This document shows, in pieces, positions 33,331 to 43,944 of a stretch of DNA of 64,000 nt. The number at the start of each line of letters is the position of its first letter. Position 1 is the first letter of the stretch. Position numbers and translations under genes: made by a program. The DNA comes from Hexactinellida sp. DTS-2022. Taxonomy: Eukaryota; Porifera; Hexactinellida. The stretch is taken from NCBI GenBank assembly GCA_028753945.1, contig JAPNXP010000001.1, positions 3,400,501 through 3,464,500 on the forward strand. Direction: 5' to 3'. Below the pieces are notes generated by a model. It searched no databases. It was given only the letters and a program-made list of their open reading frames with translations, and was not told the origin of the DNA.

Positions 33331-34232
33331 AAATAAAATATTAATAAGTATAATAGTAACATTTAAATTATGTAGCTTTGTTAGCTATTACTTATAGTTA
33401 TTTTAACTTTTAATAGCCAACCTACGAAAATATAATACACAGTGTCAATTACTTCAATTGCCAACACATACCTTATCTGATTACATTAACAAAATAATAC
33501 AAACAAAATATTTTAAACCAAATTTATTGTCAAGTTAAGTAAGTTTGTTACCTATTACTTAATTAAAGTAAACTTTGTATTGCCCACAAACGAAATAATA
33601 ATACACAGTGTCAATTAGGTCAATTAGGTCAATTGCCAGCACTTATCCTTATCTGATTACGATTAACAAAATAATACAAACAAAATATTTCTAACAAACT
33701 TTGTTGTTACGAAATAAAAGATTTTTTAAAAATGTCTAAACCTTTTTATTTCGCCTGAATTTCTATAATATATCCTAGATTTCTGACTACTTATGGTTAC
33801 TAGCATACCAATATAATAGCTAAAAGAAATAATCACAACGATTAACTTATTTCTAAATGTATCATACTTAAACTTGGAGAATGTCTAGAAAGAGATATAC
33901 ATATATTTATAAGATCAGTAAAAGGTAAACTATTTTTTCAATCAGTTTTGATTGTATTAACCAATTATTATTTTTGGGGGCCTCCTCCTTTTCCCCACAC
34001 AGCCGCCCTATCCTCTCCATTCATACAGTGGAAACCGCATATCTATATCCATTCAATCGGCCCCAATTTTTAAGTTAATTAGCCTTCGTTCGTATGTGTG
34101 TAACGACATAACAGAATGAGCATCGCATTGATGCGCCCTGATAATGCGGTTCCCAGTATACAACAAAAACTCTCAAAGGAAAATAGGTTAAGTTACAGTA
34201 AATTACTCAAACTATGAAATTAAACACTATTA

Positions 34233-34467
34233 CAGTGAACTCCAAGTCGGCTATAAATCGGCTTATAACAAAGTTCAATAGTCCGGACATCCTTATATGT
34301 AACTATACTATAGTCAAATAAATTGATTACAGTATGTAATCTCTTTTAACGAAGATATTTCTTACCCCATAAATTTCTGAGTAATTAATTTTAATCAGCT
34401 TATAACAAATTCGGTGTATACAAATATTAAATCGATGTCCGCAATTCGTTATAACGGGAGTTCACTG
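34233..34467. mobile_element. Pogo/Tigger-like MITE inside Ginger 1
   Basis: 235 bp flanked by TA (34231-34232, 34468-34469), with ends CAGTGAACTCCAAGTCGGC and the complement GGGAGTTCACTG. Located in the non-coding 3' part of the Ginger. Confidence 0.85.
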
Positions 34468-34815
34468 TACTTAATAATATACGATGTAACAAGTTACATC
34501 GTGTATGGTGGACTTACTAAATAGAAACTAATTAATTACTTAGTATAAAGTATATTAGTAGATAATTAAAAATGTTAACTCACTTGATTCCACAGATAAT
34601 TTACCTACATACAAGTCGTCAGTCTTTTGCAACCTAGATCGTAGATAACAGCTCGTCTTTCGCCACTTGGGATGTGCCGTTGCAGGTCACGTTTCCATAA
34701 TCTGGGCTCACCATGATTGGGATTGCGTTGCTTGAATAACCTCGAGCAGAGGTCCCCACAAAAGTTCGATGTACCTTGCCTTTGAGCGCTTTCGAAAGAG
34801 TGATGTGAGTTGTTA

Positions 34816-37800
34816 TTCAATCGTTTGGACATCATCTGAAATAGTTCCATATGTCTTGTAATTCGTGATCAGCATTGATACGACAGGTTGATAGTGGTCG
34901 AAGTAGTTTTGGATATAAAGGATGGCTGTAGGCTTATCTGTGGCTCTGTGTAAACTCCAACGCACCTCGCGAATTAATGAGTCTTTCGTTGTGTAGCAGT
35001 TATTGGCAATGTAGACATCGGCATCAAGAATAGCAGAAGCAGCATAAATTTCCACATCTGTTCCCCAAACGGATTCACGATTCATAAAATTTTGTGTGCT
35101 AAGGTATTCACATGGTGTCGTTTGTTTGGTTTTAAAATACCATCCTAGTTTCCTTGTTCCTTCACTGGCGATAAAGCGAGAGATGATCGAGCGAAGATGT
35201 AGGTGGCTGTTTTCACTCCCAGTAATTAATTTGGATATGCATCGAAATAGACAATTACCATCTCCTTCGATATGTTCCGCTTCGCAAGGTTCAAAATCGC
35301 TAAGTAACTTCCCAACGCTTTTAAATGGTTGTCTACAAATTGCTTCAAATGATATCCCCAACATATCGCATTTACTTCGCTGCCAATTTTCATCTATCAC
35401 TGTGATCCTTGGGTCCATCGGTGTGTCGTAGGGATTACGAAGCGGAACTGCGTCGTGAAATGATTCCCATAGCATTGTATTTAGGTACTGCATTCCCTAA
35501 AATATCAATTTATTTACAATTTAATAAATATAAGGATTATTTTAATGTCACAACTTGCTTTGAGATACTAAACAAACATACTAATTTAAATTGAATTGAG
35601 TTGTATGAGTGTATTGGTAGATAGTTTTGACTTACCAGGAAATACAGTACTTTGTGTGTGTATCTAGCACGTTGGGTATCTGTATAGCTGGGGTAGAGAT
35701 CTGATGTCCTTCCGAGTATAATCTCCATAATATCTCTCTTCTACAATAGATGGGTAAAATGGTAATTTGTAGTTATCGTATGAATAATTGTTAATTAACT
35801 TACAACTTCCTCTTCTTTTCCACCATCCAAATACTCGAATAACATCGTGTTGGGAGTGTAGCTGTGCGCTTTGTATAGCAAGTGGTCCAGCTCTTCATGT
35901 AGAGGAGTCATGAAGGTCTGCCCACGTATATTCTGCTTTAGGATTTCCTACAAATGACAACATTGTTAGAAAAATATTACGGAATGTTACAAATATTCTG
36001 GATTGACGTCAAGTGAAGGTGTAAAGCGAAAATAACAATGAGTGTCAATAAAGATTACACTCAATGAATTAGACTATAGATGTGGAAACGGGAAGCTTAC
36101 TTTTAAGTTATTAAGGTGTTGAAATATAGATCCCGTAGAAAATCCGAAGAGATTCTGGTACATCTAAAAAAGGAATATTTTACTATTAACACTATTTTAT
36201 CTTTTAAATAACAACTCAATCACAATGAATTTACCTGTGAGGTGTTGATTCCTATGCTAGTATCGAGGCTTACTTTCTTCTTAGTATTCTTGGGACTAGA
36301 GGATCTTTCGAAGTAAGGTCTTGTGATATGGATTGGAATCTTTTTGTCCTTCTTCGTTCCTAATTCTGTTTGAGAAATTATAACATGGCTTTCTGTTGAT
36401 TTCGACACCGTGTAAGGCCCGAGATGTTTCGTTTGCTTAGTTGTTTTGGGCATGTGTTTTAGTTTGGGGATGTTGGTATAGATGATCTTATCATCCTTCT
36501 TTAGAGGTGTACTAATTACAGAGAGAATAATTATGAAAATAATTATAATCGAAGGAATGAATCGAACTTTAGTAACAAGATAGACTGTGTGTTATGTATG
36601 AATTAAATATCGTCATCAGTTCAACTAACCGACTAGTGTTAACTTTCTTATCATATTGTATCTTCTGCTTGAGTTGTTCAAAACTGATGCAGTCCATAGC
36701 TGATTGCTGTGTTGAAGTTCGAGATTCATCGATGTTGCTAAGGGGATTATCAGGAGGTGGGCAAAAGATGTCGTTCATCCCTTCGATATCATCTAGTGGA
36801 TCTGTGAGCTCAGAGAAAATCGATTCTTCCAGATCAAAGTCTTCCTCATCGTTGGTCTGCAGGTCGTTAATGGTGGACAAGAGGTCTTGATGCCGGGACT
36901 CTCTTCCCCACATAATCTTGAATGGAGTTTGTCCGAGGGATATTTTCTTGCAGGAGTTCATTGCAAGCACAGCCTGTTTGAGCAGTTTGGACCAATGATC
37001 TCCTATCTGGCTCTCCATTTTAATCAGTTTTCTATATGGATAATTCGTAAATGGGTCTTAAAATTATATTACAAAATACTAACTGTTTCAGAATCTTGTT
37101 GTGCGCTTCGACTAAGCCGTTAGCCATGGGGTGGTAAGCACGAGTGCTACGATTGTCGATACCCAATTTCTGGTTGAATTCCTTAAATATCTGTTAAATA
37201 CAATAAATAAAAATACAATAAATAAATACAAATAACAATACATACTATAATGTAATTATTAATGTTACTGTGTAAAATTAGATAATTATGATAATTATAT
37301 AAGTTATTTAATTTTAATTAATTAATTAATTATTTAACACTAATCTAACAAACAGTATTACATTATACTACTCACATTGCTTGTGAACTCTTTCCCCTGG
37401 TCGTGCTGAATAACATCAGGTAATCCCATATCGAGATAGATGTCCTTCAGATTCTGAATAACTTCTTGTGAAGTCTTGGTCTTGAGAGGGCGTACTGCAA
37501 CATATTTGCTCAGGTAGCATACAGTGACTAGAACGTGTTTATAGCCGTCTTCACTCTCAGGGAGGTCGCATATAAGGTCCATTCCTATATGTCTCCACGT
37601 TTTAGAAGGAGGTGGTATTGGTTGGAGTTTCTTTTGCGGTTGAGGTGGCAAGGCCGCTGTCATCTGACATATATGGCACGTCTTTACCTTGATAATATAA
37701 GAAAGCCATTACTATTGTATAATTTAATATGTACTACTATTATGTTACAAAGCTAAGTGAATACGTAGTTTCTAATCATTATGAATTTGGGATTATTTTC

Positions 37801-38703
37801 GACTGAGATACAGCCACATATCCTTATGTGCCACTTGTCCCACAAGTAGCACGTGACATAGACACAGATGCCACTTCATGGATAATTATTGGATAAACAT
37901 GACTTAATTAAAATCATAATATTATGATATTTATAATTATATTACAAGATTAAGTCATTTGAGAGTAGTTTAATCCAGCGGAATTTAATACGCAAACGAG
38001 AAGTATATTGTAATTCAGAAATAAAAATTCAGTTCTTCAAATAGTTTTCGTGGGTTAGTATACATTTAGTTAGAATGCATCATAACATGTAAAATGATTC
38101 AAAATTAAATAGCCCATTTGAATAATAAAAATAATAATGGTTCAAATGAAACGAGATAGGTAGGAAATTTTTATTAAGTATGAACAAATACAGAAGTGGT
38201 CCGAACAAAGATGGACTATCCTTTATAATAATGTCACTGTAAATGGCAAGTGGTCCGGCCATGACCGAACCACGTGCTACCTAGGAAAGTATGCCGAATA
38301 ATTAAACTCACATATTCTTTAACGTCTTGGGAAACGCCTGCCCATGTGTATCTTTGCTGAACTGAATGTAGGGTCGTATTTATTCCGGGATGACCGACTT
38401 CGTCATGGAACTTCTCATAGATGCTGTCCAACTCAGACTGCAATGGAACTGCCAAATCTGTCTCTGTGCCTTCCAGTTTTACTCTCTAAAGGGAGAATTC
38501 AATTAAACCATGGAATATATAAAAATGGTCTAGGGGAATAAGGAAGTCAATATTACCTTGAAAAGTCTGTTGGTATCTCCAATAAAATAGGAAGACAATC
38601 TTCTTTTGTAGTTCCATTTTGTCTGACGTGAAGCTTGAGATGCTTCAGGATATTTTTTTTGGCGAATAAAGTGAATGATTTCGTCATATTCATTTGGATT
38701 CAT
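34816..38703 (-). CDS. Ginger1 integrase-like transposase with C-terminal OTU protease, about 10 exons
   Basis: Exon-like blocks bounded by gt/ag lie at about 38703-38557 (MNPNEYDEIIHF, YPEASQ), 38485-38312 (integrase zinc finger His pair, DEVGHPGINTTLH), 37687-37376 (Cys pair CHIC; first DDE Asp in HIGMDLICDLP; second in IQHDQGKEFT), 37190-37084 (Glu in NGLVEAHNK), 37031 to about 36630 (LGQTPFKIMWGRE), 36511-36235 (the GPY/F module LGPYTVSK), three short exons to about 35640, and 35497-34816. The last block is an OTU cysteine protease: EGDGNCLFRC carries the catalytic Asp and Cys, and FDHYQPVV the His. Introns are short (about 70-650 bp). Integrase plus GPY/F plus OTU is the published Ginger1 plan. 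The OTU probably removes ubiquitin from a partner (inference). Exon edges are by eye. Confidence 0.8.
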
Positions 38704-38998
38704 TTCAAAATAATAAATGATTTGATTGTTTGTTTGTTTGTTGTAAATGAATAAGACAATAAATGCAGATATTAAGTTTCTTATATAGTTAATTAATTTG
38801 ATAATAGTATAGGGTTTATGTATATTATGATGTCAAAATTATAGTATATTCTTAAATTCATAATAAAAAGTAAAAATAAGCCAAAAATTACTTTTATAGT
38901 AGTGTCTCAAAATATCACTGTATAATTTATCGTAGCACATCCATGGTTTGCTAATACAATGTCTCAGAATCTCACGCGTCTCAAAATATCACGCAACA

Positions 38999-39576
38999 GC
39001 TCTATATAAGTAATTTCTTAATCTAATTGGAACCGTCTCGAAAAGTTAAACACAGAGCGAATTAATTAGAATTAAATATGTCAGTGTAACCATTGTGCAA
39101 GAATATTTACGCAGAGAAAATATAATCACATATTCTGTTGTTGTTATGGAATGTAAAATCTAAGTATTCAATTAGAAAATAGAAGCCTACTCGATCTCAC
39201 TAGTTGAATCAATACAATAATCACAAGTTGAAACAATAGAATTAGATTTAACACTTTAAATTGAACTGAAGTTATTAGTAAACAAAGGAAATTTGCAACT
39301 CTATTGTGGCACTAACGAAACCCAATTAAAAAATCGTGCACTGTGAAAAGGTGTAGAATTTAATTATCTATCGAATGCATATAAATTAGTTATTCGCGGA
39401 CTATTAATTGTTCTTTTTCTAGCATTAAACAGGTTTAAAAATGTGTCAAAAATTTTTTAATGAAAAATCGTGACCCCAGGTGCACATCTGTAACCCATGA
39501 GACACCTGTCCTGAAAATTCCAGTTCTTAGTAAATATAACTCTGTTCTGTGGATAGGATACGGAAGGATAATAATC

Positions 39577-39607
<31 letters not shown>
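38999..39607. other. Right part of the Ginger 1 host repeat, then unassigned sequence
   Basis: 39003-39035 completes the palindromic host repeat. The rest is AT-rich and ends in an ATA microsatellite (about 39568-39610). No gene was seen. Confidence 0.55.
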
Positions 39608-39612
<5 letters not shown>

Positions 39613-41410
39613 TCCAAAATTGCAGCCTGTGCCGACGCATGTTCCTTTGGTGGCACTATATTTTGATGGTGATTTATTGCTAGTGCCTCCAAAGCAGTAG
39701 CGTAGCCATCTTTTTTATTCGGGGGGGGGCCAAGGTAGTTCCAAACCCATAGTCCCTTGGGTTTTCCACTGATTTGGATATATATATATATATATATAAT
39801 TAACTAATGAGCAAATATTTCGGAGGGGGGCATGGCCCCCTTGGCCCCCCCCCTGGCTACGCCACTGCTCCAAAGGAACATGCTGTCGGCACAGGCTGCA
39901 ATTTTGGATTTTTTTTCGTCAAGTCATCAACGCTTCAAGGTGTCAAGTACCATTTGTTAATTGGTCCGAGTCACAAGGAACGGTAGATAAATTTGAAGTT
40001 TGTTTCTATCATAAACCATCTTGAGTTTAATGCCATTCATTCATTCATTATGTATTAATAATAAATTATATTATTAGTTATTTATTTTAGCAATGTTATC
40101 CACGGTGATTTGAGTAAAGACAATAAATTCCTTATATTATTTTATTTTATTTAATCCGATGTATAGTAATACTACAATTACATAGAAGCCAGCTGGAATT
40201 TATAAGTTGAATCAATATAATTATCGCGAGTTGAATCAATAGAGTAAGATTTAACAAGTTAAATCAATATAATTGCTACAAGTTGAAACAATAGAATTAG
40301 ATTTAACAGTTTACTGAAATTGAAGTGTGAGTAAACAAAAGAAATTTTCAACTCAATTGTGGCACAAACTAAGCCCAATTTGAAAATTCGTACACTGTGA
40401 AAAGGTGTAGAATTTAATTCTCTATCCAAATATGCAAATTTTATCAAGCTCACTATTTATTATTCGTAACCCCAGGTGCAAATTAGACGGTCACTCCGCA
40501 CCTACATGCCAAGTTTTAGCCCTTAATGTATAAAGGGGAGGGCAGGGTACCATCCACGGAGAAATAATAAAAAATCCAAAATTGCAGCCTGTGCCGACGC
40601 ATGTTCCTTTGGTGGCACTATATTTTGTGGTTGGTTTACTGATAGTGCCTCCAAAGGAACATGCTGTCGCCACAGGCTGCAATTTTGGATTTTTTTTGCC
40701 AAGTCATCAACGTCCAAGGTGTGAAGAAGCATTTGTTATTTGGTCCGAGTCACAAGGAACGGTAGATAAATTTGAAGTTTGTTTCTATCATAAACCATCT
40801 AGAGTTTAATGCCATTCATTCATTATGTATTGATAATAAATTATATTATTAGTTATTTATTTTAGCAATGTTATCCACGGTTGGTTGAGTTGAGTCAACA
40901 AATTCCTTATATTATATTATTATATTTAATCCATTGTATAGTATTACTACAATTAAATAGAAGCCAGCTGGAATTTATAAGTTAAATCAATTTAATTATT
41001 GCAAGTTGAAACAATAGTGAAAGATTTAACAAGTTAAATCAATATAAATATTACAAGTTGAAACAATGGAATTAGATTTCACAGTTTTACAGTAATTGAA
41101 GTGTGAGTAAACAAAGAAATTTCAACCCCTATTTATGGCAGAAATTAAACCCTTTATTGAAAATTTTCTTCTCCCATCAGACGCAGAATTTTATGGTGAA
41201 TCCAAATATGAAATAAAATTTTGGGGTTTATAAAAACATATTTTGAGTTATGGACCAGACAAATTTTGAAAGGTGTTAAAGATGTGTCCAAAATTTGTTA
41301 ATCAAAGATCGTAACCCCAGGTGCAAATTAGACGGTCCCATCGCACCTACATGACAAGTTTCAGCCCATCAACTATAAAGCTCTGTCCAGGGCACCGTCT
41401 ACGGAGAAAA
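39608..41410. repeat. Family X repeats in tandem (X2, X3) with inverted ends
   Basis: Two direct copies of a roughly 740-bp unit (about 39868-40620 and 40640-41400). Each starts GGAACATGCTGTCGGCACAG; X2 ends with the complement CTGTGCCGACGCATGTTCC, so the unit has inverted ends of about 45 bp. The bodies share CAAGGAACGGTAGATAAATT, 'atagaagccagctggaattt' and 'cgtaaccccaggtgcaaatt'. X units meet at short palindromic junctions containing GGTGGCACTATATTTTG. A hAT MITE has inserted in the first junction (39695-39867). No open frame of note. Confidence 0.75.
39695..39867. mobile_element. Short hAT-like MITE
   Basis: 173 bp with ends CAGTAGCGTAGCCATC and GGCTACGCCACTG and a perfect 8-bp duplication CTCCAAAG (39687-39694, 39868-39875). 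Contains a (TA)n run and G/C runs. Confidence 0.88.
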
Positions 41411-41432
41411 AAATAATAATAATAAAAATAAT

Positions 41433-42780
41433 AAAGGCAGTGATTCCAATACTGGGCCACTATACTATAGTATAGTCGGCACAGTAATAATAATAATAAC
41501 CAAAGCACTACGACCAATACTGGGCCACTATACAGTGGCGCCCAAGTTTCCAAAATGTCGGGATGGGGACTCACTTGATTTGTGCTAATATTTAATAGGA
41601 AAACACGGGCGTCGCACGGCTCTGAAAACTCTCCGGCCAAACAGTTAAAGTGGTCCGGCCATAACCGGACCCTCCTATATAATATAGTAGAATAAATTAA
41701 AACTGGTCCGGCGCCGGACCAGCCGGACCGCGTGCTACGCCTATGTTATATATAACAGCATAACCACAATTCTCTAAATTGAAAATTTAAATTAGATATC
41801 AATAGTTTAAAATAGCCTAATAATGAATCCATACTCGTCAATATAAATTCTAGCTATTTACTCTATTTGGCGGAAGTTCTATTATAAGTGCAAGTTTAAC
41901 TCTACTATATTATTAGAAGTAATTATGCCGCACAGAATTTACGATATAGATTAAATTCTTTATTCTATAGATTTTCAAATAATAACTCGATTTTATGAGA
42001 ATTTTGGCATTATATAATTATTAACTCTATAACTTTGTATTAAAGTTGAAAATCGACACGGCATAATCACAAGAACAACTAATAAGGATCATTTTTTAGG
42101 GAAAGATTTCGCTCCACGACTTATGCATTTTGAGATATGCTATGGTATTCAAAGGTCACTCCCAGGAAATTTTGCGGATTATTTTTTACAAAATGTCTGC
42201 GATTTTGACCTCTAGTGGCGTCAAAAGGTTAAAGAAATCTCAGAATTAAATTTTTCTTTCGGATTTGGATAGATAGCATCTTACAGTATATTTAGAAATA
42301 GTAATAGATTAAATGTTGCCATAGTTGATTTCCTGAAATCGACATTCCATCTCCTTAATTGTGTTTGTAAGTAATCGCAGATTTCCTCCATTCGACAGAT
42401 TCTCGGGATGGGAATCCATACATTCCCATCCCAGGAAAAATCTCGAGATGGGGGCCCCATCCCAGAATGGCAAGTTGGGCGCCAGTGCTATACTATAGTA
42501 TAGTCGGCACAGTAATAACTAACCAAGGCAGTAAGATTAGAACTGGGCCACTATACTATAGTATAGTCGGCACAGTAAAAATAATAATAATAAAGGCAGT
42601 GATTCCAATACTGGGCCACTATACTATAGTATAGTCGGCACAGTAATAATAACTAACCAAGGCACTAAGATTAGAACTGGGCCACTATACTATAGAATAG
42701 TCGGCACAGTAATAACTAACCAAGGCACTAAGATTAGAACTGGGCCACTATACTATAGTATAGTCGGCACAGTAATTATT
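41433..42780. repeat. Palindrome array CTATACTATAGTATAG, inverted relative to 31288-31520
   Basis: About six copies of 'actgggccactatactatag' + 'tatagtcggcacagt' at 41450, 41519 (split), 42541, 42610, 42676 and 42737, with linkers such as 'aataactaaccaaggcacta'. The second unit is split by the element at 41533-42487. Confidence 0.85.
41533..42487. mobile_element. Non-coding DNA element with CAGTGGCGCCCAA ends (hAT-like)
   Basis: 955 bp with ends CAGTGGCGCCCAAG and CTTGGGCGCCAGTG-like (TTGGGCGCCAGTG), flanked by the 5-bp repeat CTATA (41528-41532, 42488-42492). Some hAT lineages use 5-bp targets; assignment is tentative. Inner inverted segments (GGGATGGGG / CCCCATCCC) lie near both ends. Confidence 0.68.
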
Positions 42781-42789
42781 GCAAATATA

Positions 42790-43585
42790 ATTGAACTTGA
42801 TTTATTTTGCTGTACATAAGGCCATATAAAATAAATTACTTGTTTATCATCCATATTTTTCGAGAAAATTGGGACGGCGGACGGGATTTTATTTTTATTT
42901 TTTATTTCTATTAATATGCAAATAACATCATCCTATGCCAAAAAATAAAAATAAATATTTAATTTAATTAGAAAATAAAAATACAATGCCATGTATTTAA
43001 AGTAATGCTCTAAAATATAGAACTTATAAAAAATTCATACATAGTAGGTACTTTACACAAGTTATTGCTTATATTTTGTACGATTAGGTTCATAAGATAA
43101 TAATAAAATAGATCCGGACGGGTATTTAAAATTGGGGCGGACGGGGATGATAAACAAGTTATTTATTTTATACGGCCTAATATGGGTGTTAAATTATTAA
43201 TAAATTAATTAAATATTTATCTAATTTGCTAAATGGCATTAATCTCTTAGATGATACAATATAGAAAGAAACTTCCAATATATCAATTGATCCTTATGCC
43301 ACGTAACACCTCTACAAATGTGTCCTGACACCTTGAGGTGATGATGACATCGTTAAAAAAATGTGTTTACAATTTTGTGAATTATACATAAAAAAAGTTG
43401 AGTCATCATCCTATTATATTCTACTCAAACTTGAATATCTCTAAAATTAAGTCAGCTAAATGGAAACTTCCACCACCAAGGGTCGATCCTTCTGAAACAC
43501 CTTTCTGAAATAATTTAACACTTCAGAGTGATCATGACATGGGAAAAAAAATTGCAGCCTGTGCCGACAGCATGTTCCTTTGGAG
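42790..43585 (-). repeat. Family X repeat, inverted copy X5
   Basis: Reverse-oriented relative of X1 (31575-32245), ending at 43585 in CATGTTCCTTTGGAGG. Its right edge is the target of Ginger 2. Confidence 0.7.
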
Positions 43586-43805
43586 GCACTGTTTCGACGT
43601 ATTTGAGTCCCGTCGTATTTTGAGTACTTTTCATTAACCAACCATGGATAACCAATTTATCGACGTATTTTGAGTACTGTCGTATTTTGAGTCTGTCGTA
43701 TTTTGAGTACTGTCGTATTTTGAGTATGTACAATTAACTTCAGTGTTTTATTGCAAAGTAAATACTCCATAACAATGACATCATTTATTAATTCGAATGC
43801 GTATT

Positions 43806-43919
43806 TAAACAACTTTTTCAAGTGTTTACTAACTAACTGACTTTGTATTTGCTTTAGGAAATTAAACAACTTTTTCAAGTGTTTACTAACTAACTGACTT
43901 TGTATTTGCTTTAGGAAAT
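43806..43919. repeat. 57-bp tandem duplication upstream of the Ginger 2 gene
   Basis: Two near-identical copies (43806-43862, 43863-43919) beginning AAACAACTTTTTCAAGTG and ending GCTTTAGGAAATT. Each carries an acceptor-like CTTTAG 25-80 bp before the Ginger 2 start codon. Confidence 0.88.
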
Positions 43920-43944
43920 TACCTGTCAAACCCAATTTGAAATA

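Larger units (their letters stand above)
32430..38998. mobile_element. Ginger1-type DNA transposon with OTU domain, looks whole
   Basis: 6569 bp with ends TGTTGAATGAGATTTTGAGA and (complement of right end) TGTTGCGTGATATTTTGAGA, flanked by the 4-bp duplication GCTC (32426-32429, 38999-39002). Ginger1 elements are cut-and-paste transposons whose transposase resembles a Gypsy integrase and may carry an OTU or Ulp1 protease (Bao, Kapitonov and Jurka). The TG..CA ends and 4-bp duplication fit. The left end has two to three tandem 140-bp units built on TTTTGAGACGC; the right end has one. One multi-exon gene is read leftward. No reverse transcriptase, gag or LTRs were seen. Confidence 0.87.

Noticed and set aside
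33135-33362. Arg-rich 75-codon protein on the minus strand
   Set aside because: It is a translation of a CTCC-rich low-complexity tract with no motif.
39435-39692. Open frame with a poly-Ile run
   Set aside because: It is a translation of an ATA microsatellite.
43600-43735. CRISPR-like array of a 17-bp unit
   Set aside because: Units are contiguous without unique spacers, and the mirror copy at 52985-53122 shows they form transposon ends in a eukaryotic genome.
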